DNA of 11,983 nucleotides from JANRKH01 sp964351245 (GTDB taxonomy: Bacteria; Pseudomonadota; Alphaproteobacteria; Rickettsiales; Rickettsiaceae). How positions within the stretch are numbered: position 1 is the first letter of the stretch; every line of letters starts with the position of its first letter. The stretch covers positions 1 to 11,983 of the forward strand of contig CAYGNF010000033.1 of the NCBI GenBank assembly GCA_964351245.1, in the 5' to 3' direction. Of the stretch, positions 1 through 8,327 are shown piece after piece. Below the pieces are notes generated by a model, which saw nothing but the letters and a program-made list of their open reading frames with translations, made no database searches and was not told where the DNA came from. The position numbers were made by a program, and so were the translations under genes.

Positions 1-1279
1 CAAGTACTAAAATAAGCCCTGCGCTCATACCTATAATTACAGGCTTTGTAGTAGTCCGGAATCCAAGTACCAAACATGTACATGGAACACTCACAAGAGG
101 CATATAAAATGCATTGCACGCAAGAATAATCTTTAATAGAGTATCACCCTTCAAGGCAACAGAAAAAGCAAATATACCAATAATAGCAGATGTGATCCTT
201 GCAAATAATAATTCATTCTTCTTTGCTATTAGCTTAGTAGGAATTATTAAATCATATGTAAATAATACAGATGCAGTATTAATATAAGAATCTGCTGTAG
301 ACATAGCCATAGCCATAATACATATAATAGTAAAACCGGCGAATCCTTCATAAGCATAATTAAATATTACATTCTTAGCTACTTGCTTTGCCTCTAAGCC
401 TGGATAATTAGCCATAGCAAGTATTGCAACACATGTGAGCACAATACCTAATAAAAAATACATAATAGAAGCAATACCAAAAGCATTACTTGCTTGTTCT
501 GTATTACGAGCCATAGATATTCTCTGAAATATTGCAGGGTTAAATGATGGCAGAGTCATGTAGAAAAATAAGAATAGATAATATAGGGACTTAGATTTTG
601 TAAAATCAAACACTTCCTTATAATCAAATGATGCATGATTTCTTATAGCATCATGAATGTAATCAACAGCTTTAATCTCATTTAGCATATAAAAACATAT
701 CATGGGTAATATAATGCCAAATGTAATAAATTGAAGCACATCCGTAAAAGTAACAGATTTAATACCGCCTAGGGAAGAATAAGCAGTAATTACAATAAAA
801 GATGCAAGCATTCCGTATATCTCACTACAGCCGAGCCCGTAATGTAATAATAGGCCAGATACTTTAAACTGAGCCGCAATTCTTCCTACTGATGCTATAA
901 TGCCTGCAATAGCTGTAATTCTTCTTGCTAGGGGGCCATATTCATCCCCCATTATTTCTGCTACAGATAATTTACCCAAAAATCTATACATTCTTGGTAC
1001 AAATAAATAAGCAATTGTAAGTAAAGAGATAGTAGGTCCAAAAATAGCGGGGTATAAATAATATAGTCCGTTATTATAGGTTTCTGTAATTCTATTAAAG
1101 AAAAGAGCTCCACTTACCCAGGTAGCTACGATGGTTGCAACTAAAGTAGCGGTAGTGAAATTTCTATTTCCAAGTGCATATTCTTTGATTGTGGTGACGC
1201 CTTTAGATGACCATAAACCAAAGACAAAATTTACTATCAAGAAGCTAATTAAAATAACGCCATTCAGATCTAAGGACAT
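1..1279 (-). CDS. Sodium:solute symporter (SSS/SLC5) family membrane protein, C-terminal part cut off by window edge
   Basis: I translated this reading frame by hand from ATG at 1279 down to base 2: 426 codons, no stop, so the gene runs off the left edge. It is an inner-membrane protein with about ten hydrophobic segments in view. Family marks: ATWVSG around residues 52-57, the SSS signature GGIKSVTFTDVLQF at 171-184, FQRISMARN at 251-259, and MSTADSYINTASVL at 326-339, where S327-T328 match the Na2 sodium-site Ser-Thr pair of PutP-like transporters. The start is fixed because the frame has no other ATG, GTG or TTG back to an in-frame stop at 1339-1337. No good Shine-Dalgarno is visible. A promoter lies just upstream, so it is probably transcribed separately from ccmAB. 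The substrate cannot be told. In several proteobacteria such domains continue into STAC, PAS and histidine-kinase domains (CbrA-like), which cannot be excluded here. Family call firm, function open. Confidence 0.88.
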   Translation of the reverse strand, partial: MSLDLNGVILISFLIVNFVFGLWSSKGVTTIKEYALGNRNFTTATLVATIVATWVSGALFFNRITETYNNGLYYLYPAIFGPTISLLTIAYLFVPRMYRFLGKLSVAEIMGDEYGPLARRITAIAGIIASVGRIAAQFKVSGLLLHYGLGCSEIYGMLASFIVITAYSSLGGIKSVTFTDVLQFITFGIILPMICFYMLNEIKAVDYIHDAIRNHASFDYKEVFDFTKSKSLYYLFLFFYMTLPSFNPAIFQRISMARNTEQASNAFGIASIMYFLLGIVLTCVAILAMANYPGLEAKQVAKNVIFNYAYEGFAGFTIICIMAMAMSTADSYINTASVLFTYDLIIPTKLIAKKNELLFARITSAIIGIFAFSVALKGDTLLKIILACNAFYMPLVSVPCTCLVLGFRTTTKPVIIGMSAGLILVL

Positions 1280-1311
1280 AAGTAATAATAATATTAAATA
1301 AAATACTGCAA

Positions 1312-1340
1312 ATATTACTATGTCATCTAAGTAAAGTCAA
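1312..1340 (-). promoter_or_regulatory. Sigma-70-type promoter of the SSS-family gene
   Basis: Read on the minus strand, a -35 box TTGACT (1340-1335, 5 of 6 consensus bases) is followed after exactly 17 bp by a -10 box TAATAT (1317-1312, 4 of 6). The predicted start of transcription is near 1305, giving a leader of about 26 nt before the ATG at 1279. It sits in the 181-bp space (1280-1460) between ccmB and the SSS gene, which otherwise holds no gene that I can support. The spacer carries the 9-mer CTAAGTAAA (plus strand, 1327-1335), also found in the acnA/ccmA intergenic palindrome. Inferred from sequence only. Confidence 0.6.
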
Positions 1341-1460
1341 ATATTATGATTTACTCTATTAATGCTAATGAAACCTCTCTTTAAAATTAGAAAGGAATGA
1401 TTATAGGGCATACTATTTCTGACATTACGCATAATTTGCAATAATTTAAGGGCTAAATAG

Positions 1461-2093
1461 TTAGTAATGTTTACATATAAGAATAGCTCCAAGATATACG
1501 CATACTGGCACGACGATACAATCTATACCTAGTGATAATAGTAAATATTTGATTTCACTTGTTTCAATAAACAATCCGTACACTATTAGTGAAGGCAAAA
1601 TAAATGGTATTATCATACAAGAAATGATGGTCGATTTATTCTCGAAATATATATTAATGGCGGCCATTGTGCTAAATATTGCACTAGAACATATCATGGC
1701 AGGAATAGAGCCTATTATTATGCTGTATATTATATATATAGGCACAGGAAAAATAAAATAAGATATGATACTAATTAATGTAATTGAGAAGATTGAAAGC
1801 AAAAAAGTGACCAAGAATTTTACAATCGTAATTCTAATAGGATCATGAGTTATCAGAACAAAATCTAAAATTCCGAGCTGATGATCATATTTGTAAATTT
1901 GATCTATAGTACAATTAATCGGTATTATTGTAAATAATACCGATATTAGAGGGAGCATACTAGATATTCTTGTAGCATCTTGACTCATCATATTAAGAGC
2001 AATCAGAGATATCATGGCCGAAGAGACAAGCACCAGAAGATTCTTTCTTGCAAAAAATATTTGCCTAAAATTATAAATTAGAAGATGTTTCAT
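1461..2093 (-). CDS. ccmB: Heme exporter protein CcmB (cytochrome c maturation, membrane subunit)
   Basis: A 210-residue polytopic membrane protein, close to the usual length of about 220 for CcmB. In System I cytochrome c maturation, CcmB is the permease subunit that with CcmA forms the ABC part of the CcmABCD complex, which releases holo-CcmE (heme chaperone) on the periplasmic side. The N-terminus (a short basic stretch, FRQIFFARKN at 9-18) and the loop YKYDHQLGILDFVLITHD (residues 67-84, the region that reads DxxxGxLxQLxLSP in typical CcmB) match the family. About six hydrophobic segments follow one another through the chain. It lies 25 bp downstream of ccmA on the same strand, so the two are surely co-transcribed. 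No ccmC, ccmD or ccmE follows; the next gene is a transporter-like protein with its own promoter. Sequence identity to textbook CcmB looks low, but ccmA context makes the call solid. Confidence 0.87.
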   Translation of the reverse strand: MKHLLIYNFRQIFFARKNLLVLVSSAMISLIALNMMSQDATRISSMLPLISVLFTIIPINCTIDQIYKYDHQLGILDFVLITHDPIRITIVKFLVTFLLSIFSITLISIISYFIFPVPIYIIYSIIIGSIPAMICSSAIFSTMAAINIYFENKSTIISCMIIPFILPSLIVYGLFIETSEIKYLLLSLGIDCIVVPVCVYLGAILICKHY

Positions 2094-2118
2094 AATATTA
2101 TTCTAATGTGTATATTAA

Positions 2119-2733
2119 TTATGCATCCAGATTACATGCGTATTCATCAAGATTTATTATATTGCTCTTATCTATTTTGGCCTCATTATGAGTTGAAATA
2201 ATAATCATCCCTCCTGAACTTGCTTTTGATATTATAGCATTATGTAAAAGCGCAAGATTATCTTTGTCCAAATTAGTCTCCACTTCATCAAGTAACCAAA
2301 TCTCTGCATTGCAGCACATGAGTCTTGATAAAGATATTTTCTTGTTAATACCCTTGGAAAGAGTAGATGGAGCTTGATCAAGAAAATCGTGCAGACCCCA
2401 ATATTCTATTGCCCCTTGAATCATTGATATTGATCCATAGCTTGAAGCCCAAAATTCAATTTGATCTCTAATTCTCATCTCAGGATCTATGGCTGTCTCA
2501 TGACCAATATATAAACAATATGGCATGGCAAGATCATTTAAATCGTGATCAAATACAGTAATATTACCAGAAGATATTTTTTCTATACTTGATATCGCTC
2601 TGAGTAATGTTGTTTTACCTGCGCCATTTTTTCCCGTGATATATACAATACTACCAATATCAACACTTAGTGTAAGGCCCGATATGAGTCTTTTTGACCC
2701 AACTTCTAACGATATATTATTTAAAGACAACAT
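2119..2733 (-). CDS. ccmA: Cytochrome c biogenesis ATP-binding protein CcmA
   Basis: A 204-residue ABC ATPase, the normal size for CcmA, whose ATP hydrolysis drives release of heme-loaded CcmE. Visible motifs in order: Walker A GKNGAGKTT at residues 34-42; the YIGHE segment at 75-79, which matches the LGHQ region of CcmA before the helical domain; the signature region LSKGINKK at 125-132; Walker B IWLLDE at 145-150 with catalytic Glu 150; D-loop ETNLD at 152-156; and the switch histidine H182 in ISTHNE. The signature is unusual: family members mostly read LSxGQ, and here the Gln is Ile and a Lys stands in the variable position. The gene is divergent from acnA with 111 bp between the starts, an arrangement known from other alphaproteobacteria. 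No Shine-Dalgarno is seen before the ATG at 2733. A minus-strand TATAAT at 2831-2826 could serve as its -10 box, with a long leader. Confidence 0.92.
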   Translation of the reverse strand: MLSLNNISLEVGSKRLISGLTLSVDIGSIVYITGKNGAGKTTLLRAISSIEKISSGNITVFDHDLNDLAMPYCLYIGHETAIDPEMRIRDQIEFWASSYGSISMIQGAIEYWGLHDFLDQAPSTLSKGINKKISLSRLMCCNAEIWLLDEVETNLDKDNLALLHNAIISKASSGGMIIISTHNEAKIDKSNIINLDEYACNLDA

Positions 2734-2779
2734 TATTTATTTTATTTGCTGAAATTACGCCACCAAGACAATAAAAATC

Positions 2780-2792
2780 TTTACTAAGTAAA
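2780..2792. promoter_or_regulatory. Perfect 13-bp palindrome in the divergent ccmA/acnA spacer, candidate operator
   Basis: TTTACT-A-AGTAAA is a perfect inverted repeat with 6-bp arms around one central A. After a 2-bp mismatch on each side it is flanked by AAAA and TTTT tracts that also pair, so the imperfect symmetry spans about 2774-2798. It lies about midway between the two start codons, where a regulator could act on both genes. The same 9-mer CTAAGTAAA recurs in the promoter of the SSS gene at 1327-1335. AT-rich DNA makes short palindromes common, so this is only a candidate binding site. Confidence 0.3.
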
Positions 2793-2833
2793 ATTTTTAA
2801 TATCTTCTATCTATTACCAAAAAATATTATAGT

Positions 2834-2838
2834 AAGGA
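2834..2838 (+). promoter_or_regulatory. Shine-Dalgarno of acnA
   Basis: AAGGA lies 6 nt before the ATG at 2845, a good ribosome binding site in a genome where most genes here have weak ones. It supports the chosen start of acnA. Confidence 0.65.
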
Positions 2839-2844
2839 TCTTAA

Positions 2845-5514
2845 ATGGCACAACAAAATAGTAACGATAGTTTTAAATTCACCCTTGCTAGCGGGGGGAA
2901 AAATTTCACTATTTTTGATCTCAATATTATAGCGCGTGAATTAGGCGTAGATATTACTACAATACCTTATTCACTAAGAATACTAATAGAAAATGCAATC
3001 AGAGGTGGTGCCTCGATTGAAAGTCTTAGTCCCTTAAAGAATTGGGGTACAAAAGAGTTTAAATCGACTGAAGTAGATTTTTTCCCAGCAAGAGTCTTGA
3101 TGCAAGATTTTACAGGTGTGCCAGCAGTGGTAGATCTTGCGGCGATGAGAGATGCTATGCATAAACTAGGAGGAGATCCTGAGAAAATCAATCCGTTAAT
3201 TCCAGTAGATGTTGTAGTAGATCATTCTGTCCAGGTGATGCATTTTGGCACTAGCGATGCTCACGACAAAAATGCTCAATTTGAATTTGAACAAAACTAT
3301 GAAAGATATAAGTTTTTTAAATGGGCTCAAGATGCTTTTGCGAATTTCAAGGTCATTCCCCCTGGTACTGGTATATGTCACCAAGTCAATCTTGAATATA
3401 TAGCAAAAGTTACGTGGTCATCTGAAAATTCTGGAGAATTAATGGCTTATCCCGATACTCTAGTTGGAACAGATAGTCATACAACTATGATTAATGGTCT
3501 TGGTGTACTTGGTTGGGGCGTAGGAGGCATTGAGGCTGAAGCTGCTATGTTAGGGCAATCACTTCCTATGCTGATTCCAGATGTAATTGGAGTCGAGCTC
3601 AATGGTGCATTACGCCCCGGGGTCACTGCAACGGATCTAGTATTAACAATCACTGAGGCTTTAAGAAAAAAAGGAGTAGTGGGCAAATTTGTTGAATATT
3701 TTGGTAGCGGTCTTGCCGCCCTACCCCTTGCGCATAGGGCTACTATCAGTAATATGTCACCGGAATATGGCTCTACTTGCGGATTCTTTCCAGTAGATGA
3801 GCAGACAATAAAATATTTAAATCTAACTGCTAGGGATGAGGAAGTTATTACTCTGGCTCAAGATTATTGCATGCATCAAAAATTATGGCTCAATAATGAT
3901 GATAAAATAATATATACCGATAAAATAGAAATAAACCTCTCCAATATATCTCCTTCTGTTGCCGGACCAAAAAGACCTCAGGACCGAGTATTACTAGAAA
4001 ATATAAAGAGCAGCATAGAGTCAGAAATAAATACTCATGAGCAAAATAACGAAAATAGAGTCAAACGCTTTGAAAGTGATAACGGAGTAAGTCTTGCCCA
4101 CGGAGATGTGGTGATAGCAGCTATAACAAGTTGTACCAATACATCAAATCCTTATGTACTTATAGGTGCTGGCTTACTTGCAAAAAAAGCAGTAGAGCTA
4201 GGCCTTACAACAAAACCTTGGGTAAAAGCATCCCTGGCTCCTGGATCTTTAGTTGTAACAGACTATTTAACAAAATCTGGGTTAAGTAAATATCTCGATA
4301 GTCTTAAATTTAACTTAGTAGGATATGGATTCACAACTTGTATAGGAAATTCAGGGCCTCTGGAGCAAACTATTGAATCTCTAATCACCGAAAACCAAAT
4401 GATTGTTTCTGCAGTTTTATCAGGTAATAGAAATTTTGAAGGCAGGATTCATCCTTTAGTCAGAGCGAGTTACTTAGCTTCGCCCCCTCTTGTTGTAGCA
4501 TTCGCTCTTGCCGGTACAACAAAAATAGATTTCACCAGGGATCCTATAGGTAAATCTACAGAAGGCAAGGATGTATATTTAAAAGATATTTGGCCATCTG
4601 ATGAAGAGATAGAATCAATAGTAGCATCTAGCCTGAGCAATAAAATGTATAAGTCAATCTATAGTAATGTGTATTCTGGTAATGCATACTGGAAAGATAT
4701 CAAAGTAGATACTGGACAAATATATAATTGGGATGAGAGTAGTACATTTATAAAAAATCCTCCGTTTTTTGAAAATTTTGCAATCGAGCATAAACCTCTT
4801 CAGAATATCAAAAATGCCAGGATATTAGCGCTATTTGGTGACTCGATTACGACTGACCATATATCACCCGCCTCCTCTATTGCAAAAAATAGTCCGGCTG
4901 CCAAATATCTCAACGATAGGGGTATAGAAAATAAAAATTTTAACTCATATGGATCTCGAAGAGGTAATCACGAAGTGATGATGCGTGGCACTTTTGCCAA
5001 TATTCGAATCAAAAATAAGATGTTAGAAGGTGTAGAAGGAGGATTCACAAAGCATTATCCCAGCGGGGAACAAATGACAATATACGACTCTGCTATGAAA
5101 TATCAGGCAGATAACATACCATTAGTGATTTTTGCAGGTAAAGAGTACGGTACTGGGTCATCAAGAGATTGGGCTGCAAAAGGTACTATGTTACTTGGAG
5201 TTAAGGCTGTAATAGCTGAAAGTTTTGAACGCATTCACAGATCTAACCTCATTGGAATGGGTGTTCTGCCAATTATTGTCTCTCAGGATAATGCTCATAT
5301 TTTACATAATCTGAATGGGACAGAGGTAATAGATATTGCGGGCATTAGTGATAAGATGGGCATTACACCAAAACTAAAATGCCTTATAAATAAAAATACA
5401 GGCGAAGTTATTGAACTGGATGTAGAAGCGATCATTCAAACTGAAAGCGAGCTCGAATATCTAATGCATGGCAATATACTACGCAGAGTAGTAAAGGAAT
5501 TATACTCTTCGTAA
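2845..5514 (+). CDS. acnA: Aconitate hydratase A (aconitase / IRP1 type), with one cluster-ligand cysteine replaced by Phe
   Basis: An 889-residue cytoplasmic enzyme of normal AcnA length that interconverts citrate and isocitrate in the TCA cycle. Seen in order: VVDHSVQV with D126-H127, GTDSHTT with D210-S211-H212, SCTNTSNP with cluster ligand C430, GYGFTTCIGNSG at 493-504, SGNRNFEGR with R529 and R534, the swivel-domain start GDSITTDHISPASS, and YGTGSSRDWAAKG with catalytic S772 and R774. In typical AcnA and IRP1 the 493-504 motif reads GYGCxTCIGNSG, where both cysteines bind the [4Fe-4S] cluster. Here the first is Phe (TTC, 4330-4332, residue 496) and only C499 remains. By family knowledge, a protein with two of three ligands should assemble the cluster poorly or not at all and may be inactive in catalysis. 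Everything else is intact, with no frameshift. A minor oddity is M132-H133 where the family usually has Asp-x. A good Shine-Dalgarno fixes the start. fliF follows after 63 bp. Confidence 0.95.
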   Translation: MAQQNSNDSFKFTLASGGKNFTIFDLNIIARELGVDITTIPYSLRILIENAIRGGASIESLSPLKNWGTKEFKSTEVDFFPARVLMQDFTGVPAVVDLAAMRDAMHKLGGDPEKINPLIPVDVVVDHSVQVMHFGTSDAHDKNAQFEFEQNYERYKFFKWAQDAFANFKVIPPGTGICHQVNLEYIAKVTWSSENSGELMAYPDTLVGTDSHTTMINGLGVLGWGVGGIEAEAAMLGQSLPMLIPDVIGVELNGALRPGVTATDLVLTITEALRKKGVVGKFVEYFGSGLAALPLAHRATISNMSPEYGSTCGFFPVDEQTIKYLNLTARDEEVITLAQDYCMHQKLWLNNDDKIIYTDKIEINLSNISPSVAGPKRPQDRVLLENIKSSIESEINTHEQNNENRVKRFESDNGVSLAHGDVVIAAITSCTNTSNPYVLIGAGLLAKKAVELGLTTKPWVKASLAPGSLVVTDYLTKSGLSKYLDSLKFNLVGYGFTTCIGNSGPLEQTIESLITENQMIVSAVLSGNRNFEGRIHPLVRASYLASPPLVVAFALAGTTKIDFTRDPIGKSTEGKDVYLKDIWPSDEEIESIVASSLSNKMYKSIYSNVYSGNAYWKDIKVDTGQIYNWDESSTFIKNPPFFENFAIEHKPLQNIKNARILALFGDSITTDHISPASSIAKNSPAAKYLNDRGIENKNFNSYGSRRGNHEVMMRGTFANIRIKNKMLEGVEGGFTKHYPSGEQMTIYDSAMKYQADNIPLVIFAGKEYGTGSSRDWAAKGTMLLGVKAVIAESFERIHRSNLIGMGVLPIIVSQDNAHILHNLNGTEVIDIAGISDKMGITPKLKCLINKNTGEVIELDVEAIIQTESELEYLMHGNILRRVVKELYSS

Positions 5515-5577
5515 TGTTCATCATGAAAAATAGCATAATAGAATTTTTTATATTAAGATTAGAGCAGTACAATTAAT

Positions 5578-7194
5578 ATGTCAGTCGCGTTACAATTTTT
5601 AAAGGATTTTGGGCCAGTTAGAATTGGTGTTTTAGCTGTAGCTTCATTAATTATTTTAGTATTGTTGGGGTTTTTTTTCTACAATATATCCAGAAGTGAA
5701 ATGTTAATACTATATTCAGACTTAGAACTTCAAGATAGTAATAAAATAGTCCAAGAACTTGAAAATAAAGGTATTCCATATCAAATAATAAATGGAGGAA
5801 CAGCTATTAAAGTACCTCAAAATGAAGTGCTAAAACTCAGAATATCAATGGCGCATGAGGGTATTCCTGGCAAAGGCTCTATTATAGGGTACGAAATATT
5901 TGATAAAGAAGAGAGTCTTGGGAGTACTAGCTTCTTACAGAACGTAAAAATGCTCAGAGCGCTCGAGGGTGAGCTTACTAGAACTATAGAGAGCTTAGAG
6001 CAAGTAGAGAAAGCGAGGCTGCATCTTGTAATACCTAAAAAAGAATTATTCTCAAAGGAAAAGCAGGAGCCTAGAGCATCTGTGGTACTTAAACTCAGAG
6101 GGGTTAAAGCAATTACAAAGCAAGAAATTGATTCTATAAGCCATTTAATTGCATCATCAGTACCAGAGCTGCAGATAGATAATATCACAATCATAGATTC
6201 AAAGGGGAAGTCCTTAAAATTAGGTAACCGAGATGAAGCCTCTGACTCTTTTACGGGTGTGCAGAATGATGAAAGGAAGGCTGCTTATGAAAATAAATTC
6301 AAGAGAGTAATAGAGGAGTTGCTAGAAAGAACTCTAGGTTCTGGTAAAGTACAGGCGCAAGTTAACTTGGAAATGAATTTTGATAGAATAGTATCTAATA
6401 GCGAGATCTACGATCCAGATGGTGCTGTATTAAGGTCTCAACAAACTTCAGAAGAAAAGGAGCGTACTCCTACAGGAGGGGAAGACTCATCAGATGTATC
6501 TGTAGCAAATAATATTCCCGGAGGCGCATCTTCTGGTGGTGGTGAAAGTGGCGCCTTTGCTACAGTCAGTAAAATTGATGACACCAAAAATTATGAAATT
6601 TCCAAAACTATCACAAATCAGATCAGAGATTCTGGCGCGATTCAAAAAATACACGTAGCCGTTATGGTAGATGGTATATATACACAAGACCCAGAAAATG
6701 AAAAGGAAATTTATACTCCTAGAACGCAGGAAGAATTAACGAAGATTGAGAATATTGTCAAGGTCGCTGTGGGTTATGACGAGGCGCGTAAAGATCAAAT
6801 ACAAATTATTAATATGCAATTTGCTAAAGAGGAGATATTTGCAGAAGAAGAAGATCTACAAGATTGGATCAAAGAGCAGCTACCTCCTTTTATTCAAACT
6901 ATTGTAGTAGCTGTAGTGATAATGGGTATATTTGTTACAGTCATTAGACCAGTTGCACTTAAGGCGTTTGAAATAAAAAAATTAGAAGCATTGCCCGAAA
7001 ATCAGTATAGTATAGACTTACCTTCCGTAGAAAATCCTTTATCTGAAAAAGCTACACCAGAAGATCCTATGATACAAATCTTTAAAGCAGACAGTGGCGC
7101 TAATACTTCGGTCATTAAAATTAATAATCTCGCCGAACAAAGCACTTCAGAAGTAGTGGGGATACTAAAACGTTGGTTAAATGAGGATTCATAA
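5578..7194 (+). CDS. fliF: Flagellar MS-ring protein FliF
   Basis: A 538-residue inner-membrane protein that forms the MS ring, the base on which the flagellar rotor and export gate assemble. The layout is complete: a short cytoplasmic start, membrane helix 1 at about 16-37, the YscJ/FliF ring-building domain with GIPYQI, HEGIPG and an Arg-Ala-Leu-Glu-Gly-Glu-Leu stretch, the FliF C-terminal domain with a low-complexity Gly/Ser-rich loop around 300-325, membrane helix 2 at about 438-456, and a C-terminal FliG-binding helix ending in LKRWLNED (W533, L534). The length is within the family range (about 530-570). It starts 63 bp after acnA with no clear promoter or strong Shine-Dalgarno and no sigma-54 motif, so transcription may read through from acnA. 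Its stop codon directly abuts the fliG start. It opens the alphaproteobacterial order fliF-fliG-fliH-fliN. Confidence 0.96.
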   Translation: MSVALQFLKDFGPVRIGVLAVASLIILVLLGFFFYNISRSEMLILYSDLELQDSNKIVQELENKGIPYQIINGGTAIKVPQNEVLKLRISMAHEGIPGKGSIIGYEIFDKEESLGSTSFLQNVKMLRALEGELTRTIESLEQVEKARLHLVIPKKELFSKEKQEPRASVVLKLRGVKAITKQEIDSISHLIASSVPELQIDNITIIDSKGKSLKLGNRDEASDSFTGVQNDERKAAYENKFKRVIEELLERTLGSGKVQAQVNLEMNFDRIVSNSEIYDPDGAVLRSQQTSEEKERTPTGGEDSSDVSVANNIPGGASSGGGESGAFATVSKIDDTKNYEISKTITNQIRDSGAIQKIHVAVMVDGIYTQDPENEKEIYTPRTQEELTKIENIVKVAVGYDEARKDQIQIINMQFAKEEIFAEEEDLQDWIKEQLPPFIQTIVVAVVIMGIFVTVIRPVALKAFEIKKLEALPENQYSIDLPSVENPLSEKATPEDPMIQIFKADSGANTSVIKINNLAEQSTSEVVGILKRWLNEDS

Positions 7195-8208
7195 ATGGGA
7201 ATAGATACAAAAGATCTTGGCAAAATGAAGGGGGTACAGAAGGCTGCTATTGTTTTGCTTTCTATATCTGAGCATAATGCAACAAAAATACTTTCTATGA
7301 TGAGCGAGGATGAAATCAAGGATATATCACATTCAATGTCCCATCTTGGGGCTGTAAGCCCCGAGGTAGTTCAAAAAATATTACACCAGTTTCTAGATTT
7401 TTTTGCTGGAGATACTAGTTATTTTGGTAGCTTAGATACTACTCAAAAACTCCTTGAAAGCGTTTTAGATAAACATCGAGTTGATGCGCTCATCGAAGAA
7501 ATTCAAGGACCTCAAGGTAAAAATACATGGGAAAAACTTGGTCACGTCAATGAAGAAATGCTTGCCACCTATCTAAAAAATGAACACCCCCAAACATCAG
7601 CTCTTGTCTTATCGAAAATGTCAGCAGAGCATTCTTCAAGGGTACTGAGTAACTTACCAGAAGAGTTTGCTTTAGAGATCATATCAAGAATGTTATCGAT
7701 GGGATCTGTCAAAAAAGATGTATTAGATCGTGTAGAAAAAATTTTAAGAGCGGAGTTTATCAGTACGGTGTCTAAAACTCAAAAAAGAGATAGTTATGAG
7801 TTAATGGCCGAAATATTTAATAATCTAGATAGAAGTAGTGAGGCAAAATTTATGTCATTGCTAGAATCTTCTATACCAGAAGATGCTGAGAAAATTAAAA
7901 ATCTTATGTTTACATTCGAGGATCTAGTAAAAGTTGATGGGCCTGGAATTCAAACATTACTTAGAACCATAGATAAATCAAAGCTTACTATAGCTCTCAA
8001 AGGAGGCTCTGAAAAACTAAAGGAATTGTTTTTATCAAATATGTCTCAAAGAGCTGGAAAAATTATACAGGATGAACTTGCAAATCTAGGCCCTGTAAAA
8101 GTCAAGGATGTAGACGAAGCTCAATCAACAATTATTGCAGTTGCCAAGGACTTGTTAAACCAAGGTGAGATTGCGCTATCTAGCGGTAAGGATGATGAAT
8201 ATATTTAA
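7195..8208 (+). CDS. fliG: Flagellar motor switch protein FliG
   Basis: A 337-residue cytoplasmic rotor protein that links FliF to the C-ring and takes torque from the stator. The EHPQ motif of the middle domain is at 130-133, and the C-terminal domain contains MFTFEDLVKVDGPGIQTLLR-like sequence around 240-260. The charged torque residues of E. coli FliG (K264, R281, D288, D289, R297) line up with K269, R286, D293, E294 and K302, so charge is kept at all five positions although two residues differ. The N-terminal FliF-binding domain is present. The ATG follows the fliF stop with no gap, and a Shine-Dalgarno GAGGA (7183-7187) lies inside the end of fliF, 7 nt before the start, so translation is probably coupled. 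A 119-bp gap then separates it from the fliH-like gene; I see no convincing promoter or terminator there. Confidence 0.96.
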   Translation: MGIDTKDLGKMKGVQKAAIVLLSISEHNATKILSMMSEDEIKDISHSMSHLGAVSPEVVQKILHQFLDFFAGDTSYFGSLDTTQKLLESVLDKHRVDALIEEIQGPQGKNTWEKLGHVNEEMLATYLKNEHPQTSALVLSKMSAEHSSRVLSNLPEEFALEIISRMLSMGSVKKDVLDRVEKILRAEFISTVSKTQKRDSYELMAEIFNNLDRSSEAKFMSLLESSIPEDAEKIKNLMFTFEDLVKVDGPGIQTLLRTIDKSKLTIALKGGSEKLKELFLSNMSQRAGKIIQDELANLGPVKVKDVDEAQSTIIAVAKDLLNQGEIALSSGKDDEYI

Positions 8209-8327
8209 TGTAGTCACTAGTCAAGCTCTAGGCACAAGGAAGAGAGATTTTGTAAATATATACTACTGCAGTGATTGAGCATAATATATAAAATCCTCGC
8301 TTAATAAAAATATAAAATAAGTATTGC

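Noticed and set aside
1549..1761. A 70-codon plus-strand frame inside ccmB
   Set aside because: It is the complement of the hydrophobic CcmB coding sequence and therefore looks membrane-like itself; no independent support.
5515..5577. A terminator between acnA and fliF
   Set aside because: Only an AT-only pairing (AAAAAT with ATTTTT) with a long loop is present; no GC-containing stem. Read-through from acnA into fliF cannot be excluded.
5817..6194. A 125-codon frame on the minus strand inside fliF, and similar frames antisense to acnA, fliF, fliG, motA and coxC
   Set aside because: They lie wholly opposite well-supported genes, resemble no family, and are explained by the codon use of the sense strand.
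8192..8278. A 28-codon reading frame overlapping the end of fliG
   Set aside because: No recognisable product, no Shine-Dalgarno of note, and it begins inside fliG in another frame. It looks like chance in AT-rich DNA.
8209..8327. A promoter in the fliG-fliH gap
   Set aside because: TTGTAA and TTGAGC occur, but neither has a fair -10 box at 16-18 bp. The 8-bp palindrome ACTGCAGT is too short to call an operator.
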